A DNA stretch of 64,000 nt, taken from positions 186,001-250,000 of the forward strand of contig NZ_LKBT01000002.1 of assembly GCF_002699985.1 (NCBI RefSeq), in the 5' to 3' direction. The notes under the pieces were generated by a model. That model saw nothing but the letters and a program-made list of their open reading frames with translations, searched no databases and was not told the origin of the DNA. This document shows positions 28,133 through 36,006 of the stretch, piece by piece. The stretch comes from Pseudomonas sp. ICMP 561 (GTDB lineage: Bacteria > Pseudomonadota > Gammaproteobacteria > Pseudomonadales > Pseudomonadaceae). The position numbers were made by a program, and so were the translations under genes. Positions within the stretch are counted from its first letter, which is position 1. Each line of letters opens with the position of its first letter.

Positions 28133-28720
28133 ATGAAAGCCTGGCGTCTGCTTGTCGCCTTGTCGTTCCTGCTGTTGAGTGGCTGCCTGGTGACGTTCAA
28201 GGATTCGATTCCTGCGCGCGAAGCAGCGCCAGCGCAACTGCTGGGCAACTGGACCAGCAAGAATGCCTGGGGCGAGCCGCTTGAGCTGGAAATCAGCCGG
28301 ACCGGCAGCAACGAGTACAAGGCGGTCAGCTACCGTAAGGGGGATCGCAAGCGCCGCGATACATACGCTTTTACCGTGTCCCGGCATGGCAGTCGCTGGT
28401 ATCTGAGCGCCGGTCTGCCGGAAAAATATGGCGGCCATTTCGTAATGGCTGGCTTTGAACTGGCGCAAACCGGCGAGTTGGTGGTCTACAACCTGGACAT
28501 GGATCGCTTCAACCAATGGGTTGAGCAAAAAGTGCTCAGTGGCGAAAAAATGCCATTCGGGAAAGACGACGGATTGTTGATCACCAGCCCTCTGGATCAA
28601 GTATTTGGTTACCTGAACGATCCGGCCAATTCTGATGTTTTTCTCGAGGTAGCGCGTTACCAGCGGCTGCCCGAGCAGGGCACACGCCCGACCAACCAAG
28701 GGCCGACCAAGGCGCAATAA
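28133..28720 (+). CDS. Putative lipoprotein of unknown function
   Basis: 195 residues, lipobox LLSGC with C18, so predicted lipid-anchored. After the anchor, QLLGNWTSKNAWGEPLELEI suggests a small beta-rich, lipocalin-like fold; this is only an impression. It is conserved in Pseudomonas next to the following gene as far as I recall. It starts 25 bases after the TetR gene and ends 14 bases before the DUF1704 gene, so an operon is likely. Confidence 0.7.
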   Translation: MKAWRLLVALSFLLLSGCLVTFKDSIPAREAAPAQLLGNWTSKNAWGEPLELEISRTGSNEYKAVSYRKGDRKRRDTYAFTVSRHGSRWYLSAGLPEKYGGHFVMAGFELAQTGELVVYNLDMDRFNQWVEQKVLSGEKMPFGKDDGLLITSPLDQVFGYLNDPANSDVFLEVARYQRLPEQGTRPTNQGPTKAQ

Positions 28721-28734
28721 CCAAGGAGCACGGG

Positions 28735-30012
28735 GTGGACGAGTACCAGCAGACTATACGAACGTTGTCGGATCGGATCGTCGCAGCCCAGACGCCGATT
28801 CGGGTTCTGGATGCGGTGAAGTGGGACGACACGGTGCGCAAGGATTTTCTTGCGGCCAAAGGCAAGGCCTTACCTGCGGTGGATCGCGCCTACTACGAAA
28901 ATCGGCCTCTGGGTTTTGACTCTTCTGAACTGAAGCTCGAGTTCCAGAATATCGAGCGCGACATCACCCGTCAGTTGGGCCAGTTCAACCCTGTGGGCCA
29001 GATCATGCGCCGCATGTGCAAGGAGTACCGCATGGTAGTCCGCATGCTGGAGGCCCGAGGCACTGCGGATTTCGGGTTGATCTCCCAGGAGTTGTACGGC
29101 GCGGCGTCTGACGCTTTTCATGCCGGTGATCCAACCCTGGCTGATCTGGGTTTGATGCTTTCTGACTACCTCAATAACATCGCCGGTCGCGGTGACCTCA
29201 AGGATGAACCGAAAATCCTGACGGCCAAAGACGCGGTGTCTTTGTTGCAAAGTCGTCTGAACAAGGTTTTTGGTGAGGCCGAAGAGACCATTCGCGTCTT
29301 CGAATCCGACGGCATCGTCGCCGATGCCGCGGCAGGCGCCGACTACATCAAGATTCGCTCCGACGCGATGTTCAACGAGCGCGACGTCCGTGCGCTGGAA
29401 GTTCATGAGGGCCTGGTGCATGTGGGTACCACGCTGAATGGCCAGAATCAGCCTATCTGTACCTTCCTGTCAAAAGGACCGCCGTCCTCGACGGTGACGC
29501 AGGAAGGCCTGGCGATCCTCATGGAGGTCATCGCCTTTGCCTCCTACCCAAGTCGTTTGCGCAAGCTGACCAACCGGACTCGCGCCATCCACATGGCAGA
29601 GGAGGGCGCAGATTTCCTTCAGGTGTTCGAGTTCTACCGTGAGCAAGGTTTTGGCATGTCTGAAAGCTACGGTAATGCCAGCCGGGTTTTCCGCGGCTCG
29701 GTGCCCAATGGCCTGCCGTTCACCAAGGACCTGTCCTATCTCAAGGGTTTCATCATGGTTTACAACTATATTCAGCTCGCCGTGCGCAAGGGCAAGCTGG
29801 AACAAGTGCCACTGCTGTTCTGTGGCAAAACCACCCTTGAGGACATGCGTACATTGCGTCAGTTGGTGGATGAAGGCCTGGTCGTGCCGCCCAAATACCT
29901 GCCCGAGCAGTTCCGGGACATGAACGCGCTGTCGGCGTGGATGTGCTTCTCGAACTTCCTGAACCACCTGAGCCTGGACCGGATCGAGGCGGACTATTCG
30001 AATATTTTGTAG
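28735..30012 (+). CDS. DUF1704 / QEGLA-motif protein (flavohemoglobin expression-modulating type)
   Basis: 425 residues from GTG 28735 with AAGGAG upstream. It contains HEGLVH (224-229), a HExxH-like zinc metallopeptidase motif, and QEGLA (256-260), the motif that gives the TIGR02421 family its name. DUF1704 proteins are gluzincin-like, and eukaryotic relatives (MATCAP) are tubulin carboxypeptidases; the bacterial substrate is not known. No signal peptide, so cytoplasmic. It is third in the probable TetR-lipoprotein-DUF1704 operon. Confidence 0.88.
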   Translation: MDEYQQTIRTLSDRIVAAQTPIRVLDAVKWDDTVRKDFLAAKGKALPAVDRAYYENRPLGFDSSELKLEFQNIERDITRQLGQFNPVGQIMRRMCKEYRMVVRMLEARGTADFGLISQELYGAASDAFHAGDPTLADLGLMLSDYLNNIAGRGDLKDEPKILTAKDAVSLLQSRLNKVFGEAEETIRVFESDGIVADAAAGADYIKIRSDAMFNERDVRALEVHEGLVHVGTTLNGQNQPICTFLSKGPPSSTVTQEGLAILMEVIAFASYPSRLRKLTNRTRAIHMAEEGADFLQVFEFYREQGFGMSESYGNASRVFRGSVPNGLPFTKDLSYLKGFIMVYNYIQLAVRKGKLEQVPLLFCGKTTLEDMRTLRQLVDEGLVVPPKYLPEQFRDMNALSAWMCFSNFLNHLSLDRIEADYSNIL

Positions 30013-30026
30013 CGCCTCAGATCTCT

Positions 30027-30098
30027 TGTAGGAGCTGCCGAAGGCTGCGAAGGCGGTGTGTCATTAGAATCCGATCGCAGCCTTCGGCAGTTCCTACA
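30027..30098. repeat. REP palindrome, CTGCCGAAGGCTGCGAA family
   Basis: TGTAGGAGCTGCCGAAGGCT at the left matches AGCCTTCGGCAGTTCCTACA at the right as an inverted repeat, with a 25-base centre. The same family recurs at 46161-46229. Confidence 0.85.
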
Positions 30099-30150
30099 GA
30101 AAATGTATTTTATTGATCCGAGCCGCATCAAAAAACAAAAGGAATCCCGC

Positions 30151-31059
30151 TTGAAATTCCTCATCACCCTCACGCTGCTCTTGTCCCTGAGCGGCTGCAG
30201 CTCGATGCTGTTCTACCCGGAACCCGGTCTGCCGTTCACTCCGGAAAAGGCCCATCTGCAATACCGCGACGTCACCCTTACCGCAGCCGACGGCACACAG
30301 TTGCATGCCTGGTGGCTGCCTGCCAAAGAAGGCGTTGAAGTCAAAGGCACGGTGCTGCACTTGCATGGCAATGGCGGCAATCTGGCCTGGCACCTGGGCG
30401 GTAGTTGGTGGTTGCCGGAGCAGGGTTATCAGGTTCTGATCCTTGACTATCGCGGCTATGGTTTATCCCAGGGGGCGCCCAGCCTGCCTGCGATTTATCA
30501 GGACGTGGATGCAGCATTCGACTGGCTGAACAAAGCCCCTGAAGTGCAGGGCAAGCCGCTGGTCGTGCTCGGTCAAAGCATCGGCGGGGCCTTGGGAGTT
30601 CATTACCTGTCTGAGCATCCGCAGCAACGTTCGCGGCTCAAGGCGCTGATTCTCGATGGAGCGCCTGCCAGTTACCGTAAAGTCGCTCGTTATACGCTGA
30701 GTACTTCATGGCTGACCTGGCCGTTCAAAACACCGCTTTCCTGGTTGATACCCGACGCCGACAGCGCCATCAATGGCCTGCCGAAATTGAAGGGGACGCC
30801 GATGCTGATATTCCAGAGCATGGACGACACCCTCGTGCCGCTCGACAACGGCATCAGCCTCTATCAGGCCGCGCCGCTGCCACGGGTGCTGCAACTGACC
30901 CGTGGCGGTCATGTGCAGACATTCTCTGACCCCACCTGGCGTCAGGTGATGATTCGCTACCTGGAAGATCCGCAGCACTTCAATGGTCTGCGTCGTCTCG
31001 GTGAAGTGCCGAATTACCCGGATCCCTCTGAAAAAGAAACATCTGAGAACCGCAAATGA
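30151..31059 (+). CDS. Lipoprotein alpha/beta hydrolase
   Basis: 302 residues from TTG 30151, which has AAGGA seven bases upstream and gives a proper lipoprotein signal (LLLSLSGCSS, C16); upstream in-frame codons run through the REP element and are rejected. It is an alpha/beta-hydrolase fold with oxyanion stretch HLHGNGGN, nucleophile elbow GQSIGG, the acid in SMDDTLVP and the histidine in RGGHVQTF. Likely an esterase-type enzyme in the envelope; substrate unknown. It overlaps the next gene by 4 bases. Confidence 0.88.
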   Translation: MKFLITLTLLLSLSGCSSMLFYPEPGLPFTPEKAHLQYRDVTLTAADGTQLHAWWLPAKEGVEVKGTVLHLHGNGGNLAWHLGGSWWLPEQGYQVLILDYRGYGLSQGAPSLPAIYQDVDAAFDWLNKAPEVQGKPLVVLGQSIGGALGVHYLSEHPQQRSRLKALILDGAPASYRKVARYTLSTSWLTWPFKTPLSWLIPDADSAINGLPKLKGTPMLIFQSMDDTLVPLDNGISLYQAAPLPRVLQLTRGGHVQTFSDPTWRQVMIRYLEDPQHFNGLRRLGEVPNYPDPSEKETSENRK

Positions 31060-31385
31060 GTGAAGAGCGCAATGCCATTCCCCTGATCATCACGGGTATT
31101 TGTACGATCTTCGTCACTGTCGGCACGCTTTGGTATTACGGCTATCTGCATTTTGCCAAGCCTGAAGATGCTCTGTTGCTCAACGAATTCACGATGCTCA
31201 AAACTGTGCCGGGCGAAGACTACAAAATCGCCGCCACACCTGCCGCCGAAGTCGCGCAGTGCATTGATGGTGTGCTGGTGTTGTTTGACACGTCGCAGAA
31301 GGGACTGTCAGGAGTTCTGATCAATAACAGGAAGCAGGCAGTGCGCTGTGCAGGGCAGGAGACGCCGCAGCAGCTTCAGCCTTAA
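31056..31385 (+). CDS. Small single-pass membrane protein, unknown
   Basis: 109 residues. One transmembrane helix (~8-28, IPLIITGICTIFVTVGTLWY) is followed by a soluble tail with two cysteines (AAEVAQCIDG, KQAVRCAG). It overlaps the hydrolase gene by 4 bases (ATGA), so they are translationally coupled and probably act together. No family recognised. Confidence 0.75.
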   Translation: MSEERNAIPLIITGICTIFVTVGTLWYYGYLHFAKPEDALLLNEFTMLKTVPGEDYKIAATPAAEVAQCIDGVLVLFDTSQKGLSGVLINNRKQAVRCAGQETPQQLQP

Positions 31386-31400
31386 ATCGTCGCCGCATTT

Positions 31401-31490
31401 TGTAGGAGTGAGCTTGCTCGCGATAGCGTTGTGTCAATCGATGGACAGGTTGACTGACACGACGCTATCGCGAGCAAGCTCACTCCTACA
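31401..31490. repeat. Very regular REP palindrome
   Basis: 31401-31429 and 31462-31490 are perfect 29-base inverted copies (ends TGTAGGAGTG and CACTCCTACA), with a further 6-bp pair inside. The centre is about 20 bases. It separates a plus-strand gene from the convergent OmpA-family gene. Confidence 0.95.
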
Positions 31491-31506
31491 GGATTGTGTA
31501 AGCAAC

Positions 31507-31540
31507 AAAAAAGCCCGGCCTGTTTTCACAGGCCGGGCTT
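31507..31540 (-). terminator. Terminator of the OmpA-family gene (minus strand)
   Basis: AAGCCCGGCCTGT (31511) pairs with ACAGGCCGGGCTT (31528) around TTTC. On the minus strand it is followed by a T-run (A-run 31507-31512 on plus). It can also act toward plus-strand readthrough less efficiently. Confidence 0.88.
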
Positions 31541-31561
31541 CTGGTTTGCAGCGTCAGCGAT

Positions 31562-32344
31562 TTACTTCATCGACGAACGCGGCGCTACCGGCTGGTTGTC
31601 GTTGGAAACGGTCACTTCCACACGGCGGTTCTGGGCACGGCCCGAAGCGCTGGTGTTGTCGGCAACCGGGTATTCCTTGCCATAACCTTGGGAAACTACA
31701 CGGGCTGGATCAACCCCCATCTTCACCAGTGCCATGCGCACAGAGTTGGCGCGACGCTCGGACAGAGACAGGTTGTAGGAATCGGAACCCGAACTGTCGG
31801 TATAACCTTCCACGATCACTTTGCGATCCGGGTTATCACGCAGGTAGGTCGCCAGTTGGTTGACGTTAACCAGACCGCTGGATTTCAGCTCCGCCTTGTT
31901 CAGGTCAAACAGCACGTCGCCGAAAGTCACCAGCGTACCGCGCTCGGTTTGCTTGGCGTTCAGGCTGCTTTGCAGTGCCTTGATCTGAGCGTCACGGGCA
32001 TCCAGACGGGCTTGAGCGCGCTGAGCGGAGGCACCTTTCAGTTCCTCTTCAGCGGTGCGCAGGGCAATAGTCTGCTTCGCAACTTCAACACGCTGGTTGG
32101 TCAGATAAGCCAGTTGGTCGACTTTCTTCTCGTCTTCGCTGTTGCGATAGGCTGCGTCAGCCTTGTCCAGCCAGTCGCTGGCGTCTTTGGTTTCCAGCGC
32201 CGCTACTTTGGTAGCCTGCGGGTTGGTCTGCAGAGCGGAGAAGTTGGTGCGAGCCTGTTCCAGATTCTGGTTAGGCGGCGTCGAGCAAGCGGCCAGTGCA
32301 ACACTCATGGCCAGCAGGGCAGGGATCATCACTTGTTTGCGCAT
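31562..32344 (-). CDS. OmpA-family lipoprotein with DUF4398 N-terminal domain
   Basis: 260 residues with lipobox C20 (ALAAC). The N-terminal part (~30-130) is a helical DUF4398-like domain, then a peptidoglycan-binding OmpA C-terminal domain (~140-250: VLFDLNKAEL, VEGYTDSSGS, LSERRANSVRMAL, NRRVEVTVS). It would be anchored in the outer membrane and bind peptidoglycan, stabilising the envelope. It lies downstream of another DUF4398 lipoprotein on the same strand (60-base gap), so the two are probably one operon. Confidence 0.93.
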   Translation of the reverse strand: MRKQVMIPALLAMSVALAACSTPPNQNLEQARTNFSALQTNPQATKVAALETKDASDWLDKADAAYRNSEDEKKVDQLAYLTNQRVEVAKQTIALRTAEEELKGASAQRAQARLDARDAQIKALQSSLNAKQTERGTLVTFGDVLFDLNKAELKSSGLVNVNQLATYLRDNPDRKVIVEGYTDSSGSDSYNLSLSERRANSVRMALVKMGVDPARVVSQGYGKEYPVADNTSASGRAQNRRVEVTVSNDNQPVAPRSSMK

Positions 32345-32404
32345 AATAGTTTCGTCCTTTCAATCGAATTCGAAATGCATGAAAAACGTTGGCTGCAACG
32401 TTGG

Positions 32405-32833
32405 TTACTGGGCCGGTGCCGGTTGCACCTGACGCAGACCTTCTTCACGTAGTTCGTTGACGCCTTGACGGGCATCCTGCACAGCTCGCTCTGCCTTGGC
32501 AGCCTGGGATTTACGTTCGGCTACGCGAGCGTCCCATTCAGCTTGTTCAGCCAGGCGGCGTGCTTCGTCGTATTTCTGCTCTTGCATGGCGAGCTCGGCT
32601 TGCTTGAGTTTGTCTTGCGCCGATTTCATTTCCACTGCGGAGAACTCGGTACCACCGGCGCTGACGGCGCTGTTGACGGCCGATTGGCTCACAGCGTACT
32701 GCTCGGTCGGAGGATTACCTGCACAACCAGCGAGTACGAAGCTGGCACCCAGTGCCAGAGCAGTCAGTTTCAGACCGCGCAGGCCTTTGAATTTGGTGTT
32801 GGCAGTAAGCGTGTTCATCGTGATCGACTCCAT
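32405..32833 (-). CDS. DUF4398 lipoprotein
   Basis: 142 residues from the ATG at 32833, with AGGAG seven bases upstream; an alternative ATG five codons later (32818) also has GGAG. The lipobox is FVLAGC. The mature part is alpha-helical and rich in Ala, Glu, Gln and Lys (KLKQAELAMQEQKYDEARRL), as in DUF4398. It is upstream of the OmpA-DUF4398 lipoprotein, which shares the domain. Confidence 0.85.
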   Translation of the reverse strand: MESITMNTLTANTKFKGLRGLKLTALALGASFVLAGCAGNPPTEQYAVSQSAVNSAVSAGGTEFSAVEMKSAQDKLKQAELAMQEQKYDEARRLAEQAEWDARVAERKSQAAKAERAVQDARQGVNELREEGLRQVQPAPAQ

Positions 32834-33362
32834 TATTTAACTCCTGAAAATCTTGAGTGTTCCATGACAGTCGTTGGCCTGAAGCGTGCGAGGTAGCGTA
32901 TGGCTGCGCCGTTGGCTATCCGTAGGCTTTTCTGTAATGGCTATGGGCTCGGACACATGAGCTTTTTGAATAGTTCAGGTTTTTTTTGACGTCAATAGTC
33001 AGTGGGGTCGGGGAACAAACCGTGTGAAAAAACGATCCTGGCGTGTCACTGCCAGGCCGTCTTGGGGCCCGCGCGACGCGTAAGCGGGTTATTACTCAGT
33101 GTCCTTTTTTTCGGACAACTCATGCAGATACCGCCGTGAAAGCGCCAGAAAACGTGGGGTAGGGCCTACGTCTTCGGATATAGGTTATACGAAGGAAAAT
33201 TTCGTGGCCGAGGTTGTCCTTCACAGCCTAGCTCAGTCCAAATCAGTTGAGGGTAGTGGTCGATCCGGGTGGCAATCCCAGCACCATTGCTTGGTGTGCT
33301 TGAGCGTTCGATGTTAAAACGCCTGTACAGGATTCCGCTCATACGATAGCGAGTTATGAACG
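32834..33362. other. Gene-free left flank of the AT-rich island
   Basis: 529 bases between the divergent DUF4398 gene and the HNH gene. It contains an eight-T run (about 32983) and other T/G runs, but no integrase, tRNA or direct repeat that I could recognise. Composition changes gradually from core-like to lower GC. A candidate promoter is listed separately. Confidence 0.4.
33300..33329 (+). promoter_or_regulatory. Candidate sigma-70 promoter of the HNH/PDEXK/KAP operon
   Basis: TTGAGC (33300-33305) and TGTACA (33324-33329) are spaced 18 bases, about 34 bases before the start of the HNH gene. The -10 fit is moderate. Inferred only from pattern. Confidence 0.3.
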
Positions 33363-35018
33363 ATGGCACCACGGAAGAACAGAGCACCAAAGGTTGTTGA
33401 AGAAGGAATCAGCGTAAGCACCCGCGACGACTTTTCTGATGTGACTAAGATCGAGCTGCTTGTGAGAGCGGCGAACCTCTGTTCGCGTTGCCATGTCTTC
33501 ACCGTTGGCTCAACAGATGCTGGTGACAGGAAAAATAGCATTGGTGTCGCTGCACACATCTGTGCGGCTGCGAGTGGGCCGGGTGCTAAGCGGTATGACG
33601 CAACCCAAACGAAAGCCCAGAGAAAACATTTCGATAACGGTATCTGGCTCTGCTATTCGTGCTCCAAACTGATCGACAACGAAGAGACATTTCACACAGT
33701 AGCTCATTTGAAGGAAATGAAGGCCCGTCATCAGGTCTACGTGTCTAGGCTGGTCGGTGTAGTGCCTATGGCACCATTTGAAGCCAAATCTGAGATTCGT
33801 GCGGGGATTCTTGAAGCAACCCACTTCCTGATTACGAAGGCAGGTAGTCCAGCAAATTTCGATGTCTCGGCAGTCGTAGAAGGCTATGAAGAATCAATAA
33901 ATAGTATCGATCCAAACTTTAAGGTTGTCGTCACTGCCACAAGCGGTTCTGTCGTGCATCAGTTGATTCCGGTCGCTGACCCTGCACCAGCAATTCAGAT
34001 AGTTTTTAATGATGATGAGGCCAATGCTTCTGCTGATCAGGCATGGCACGTCATGACTGAAGTGGGGGGGGCTATTCACATACCTACAAAGGATTTCAAA
34101 TTCGTAGGATCTAAACTATTTGAACACCTTAATGAAGTGATGGTTGGGGGAACGCTGACGCTCACTCCCAATAAACGAAGACTAGAAACGTGTATCTATT
34201 TTGTAAGTGATGATGCGGAATTCGAGCTTGCTGCTACTGAATCATTCATGGGGAAAGGTTCAAAACAGTTTGATATTGAAGGTTCTGCTTTAGACGGATT
34301 CTTGACTTATCGGTATTTCATTCATGACCGCTACAAGGTAGATGCAACCTATACGTTCGACGTTGCTGGTTGGTTAGGGCAGCCTTTCAATAATTTAAGG
34401 CATTATCACCGTATCAAAAGAGCCTATGACTTTGTTGTAAAATATCCAAGGTCTAGGATTTCAGTTGAAATAATTTTTAACGGTGAACCTATGCGTCTTT
34501 GGGATGGGACGTATGGTGACTACACTGAAATTTTTGCTCGATTGAAAAAAATAGTAGAGATTGTTGAGTGCTCGAAAGTAATCGCCTCGAAAACTTCAAA
34601 TTTATTAAGATTGAAATCCCTAGACTTGACACTAGAAGATGAACGATACATTGAACTATACGCCCAGCTTTTCAAAGGTGATGTGATTCGAAGGCTCGAT
34701 TATGGGGAGAGCATTTTTAGTGCTCGTATTGATGATGAAGATAGCAAGGCTGTTAAGGCTTTGTGCTCAAGAGAACGCAATGAAGTTCTTATTGCAAAGT
34801 CTCCCGCAATAGATTTTTTTGGTAATTTTATCCAGTTACCTAGAATGTCGAAAAAAGTAACATGTTTTGATGTTGTTTTTCTTTCAAGCATTAGGAAAGA
34901 AGACTGGCAATCTTTGTGGTGTGTTGGCAGGGCAAATCATTCTAGTGATTCTGTAATTTCTATTGCTACTGATGAAATCCCCCTGCTTTGCGATGATGAG
35001 GACGTTATACATGGATGA
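33363..35018 (+). CDS. HNH endonuclease fused to a large unknown domain (putative defence protein)
   Basis: 551 residues. The N-terminal ~125 residues are an HNH-type ββα-metal nuclease with a structural zinc site: C40 and C43 (NLCSRCH), H65 in the AAH triad position, N92 in DNGIWLC, then C97 and C100 (CYSC). The following LIDNEETFHTVAHLKEMKARH is the usual trailing helix. This type of HNH head occurs on bacterial defence proteins. Residues ~130-551 match nothing I know and look mainly beta-rich with some helices; base composition is visibly lower in GC than in the HNH part. It is the first gene of a three-gene operon, overlapping the next by 8 bases. Nuclease activity is inferred. Confidence 0.7.
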   Translation: MAPRKNRAPKVVEEGISVSTRDDFSDVTKIELLVRAANLCSRCHVFTVGSTDAGDRKNSIGVAAHICAAASGPGAKRYDATQTKAQRKHFDNGIWLCYSCSKLIDNEETFHTVAHLKEMKARHQVYVSRLVGVVPMAPFEAKSEIRAGILEATHFLITKAGSPANFDVSAVVEGYEESINSIDPNFKVVVTATSGSVVHQLIPVADPAPAIQIVFNDDEANASADQAWHVMTEVGGAIHIPTKDFKFVGSKLFEHLNEVMVGGTLTLTPNKRRLETCIYFVSDDAEFELAATESFMGKGSKQFDIEGSALDGFLTYRYFIHDRYKVDATYTFDVAGWLGQPFNNLRHYHRIKRAYDFVVKYPRSRISVEIIFNGEPMRLWDGTYGDYTEIFARLKKIVEIVECSKVIASKTSNLLRLKSLDLTLEDERYIELYAQLFKGDVIRRLDYGESIFSARIDDEDSKAVKALCSRERNEVLIAKSPAIDFFGNFIQLPRMSKKVTCFDVVFLSSIRKEDWQSLWCVGRANHSSDSVISIATDEIPLLCDDEDVIHG

Positions 35019-36006
35019 GCTTATGCTAATGGATCGGAGTCGCGTTCTTCATGAAGCACTTGAGCAGAGTGGGTGGGAGAATCCCGAAGAAGTCATTCAG
35101 CGTGTGAAGCGTCTCGACCTAGGGCTACCGGCTGAGGATGAATTCGCCGTCATATGTAGCTGGCTTGGGAAGTGTTCGCTTGTCCATAAATTGGATCAAC
35201 AGCAAATTCCAAAATCTTCCCGAGAAACCTATCAGGTTCCCGATTTGTTGGCGGTTTTCAACACGGATAATAATCAATACAAAGTTTTGATTGAAGTAAA
35301 AACTAAGCAGGACAATAACCTAACTCTCAGGGCGAGAGATAGGGAAAAACTAATAAAGTATGGTGAGTTGCTGGGTATACCAATATTGTTTGCGTGGAAG
35401 CATCACAGCGTTTGGACACTTTTCGATATTTCTCTATTTGAGAGATTTAATAAAAACTACCGAGTCAACTTCTTTTCAGCTTTGTCGAATAGCTTAATGA
35501 GTTTGCTAGCGGGTGACATGCATTACCAACTAGGCGACGGCGTGGGGCTGCACCTGAAATTCAGAAAAGATGAAATTCATGAAAGCGATGGCGATACAGA
35601 GACTTGGAAAACTAGGATAGAAGATATTTATTTGCAGGATTACAATGGTGACAAAAATTACACGTTCTCACCTAGGACTCTTTCAATATTAAATACTTGC
35701 GAGCTAGATGAGAATACTGAGGTTGACGATGAAACTATTATGCAAAGTTTTACTGTGCGTTCCGAGGTTGGGAATGTCGCACATAGAGCAATAGAAACTT
35801 TGTTGAAGCTAAAAAAGTCTGATGCCGAAAATAATATACATTGGCGATCTTTGCTCGTTGATGAATCGCCCCTTCATTCCATTTCTAATTTTCAAAATGC
35901 GTTGGACGAAGCTCTTAGCCAGAAACTTGTTAAATACATTCTTATTCAACAGCCAAAAAAGTATCCTTTATTCATTAAGGATGATGACAAGGTCGGGGGT
36001 AACTGA
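35011..36006 (+). CDS. PD-(D/E)XK nuclease-like protein (putative defence)
   Basis: 331 residues from ATG 35011, with GAGGA eight bases upstream; the open frame extends to 34963, inside the HNH gene. Residues 77-97 read as a restriction-like active site: P77-D78 in QVPDLL, then a strand ending in IEVKTK with E95 and K97; an upstream acid (E44 region) could complete it. The C-terminal half is unfamiliar. It overlaps the HNH gene by 8 bases and ends as TGATG into the ATPase gene, so all three are probably made together. The fold call is by motif only. Confidence 0.6.
   Translation: MDELMLMDRSRVLHEALEQSGWENPEEVIQRVKRLDLGLPAEDEFAVICSWLGKCSLVHKLDQQQIPKSSRETYQVPDLLAVFNTDNNQYKVLIEVKTKQDNNLTLRARDREKLIKYGELLGIPILFAWKHHSVWTLFDISLFERFNKNYRVNFFSALSNSLMSLLAGDMHYQLGDGVGLHLKFRKDEIHESDGDTETWKTRIEDIYLQDYNGDKNYTFSPRTLSILNTCELDENTEVDDETIMQSFTVRSEVGNVAHRAIETLLKLKKSDAENNIHWRSLLVDESPLHSISNFQNALDEALSQKLVKYILIQQPKKYPLFIKDDDKVGGN

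Noticed and set aside
30058..30150. Upstream extension of the lipoprotein hydrolase
   Set aside because: It runs through a REP palindrome; the TTG at 30151 has a ribosome site and yields the lipobox.
32834..33362. tRNA or attachment site at the island's left edge
   Set aside because: No cloverleaf, integrase or matching direct repeat near 38139-38227 could be found by eye.
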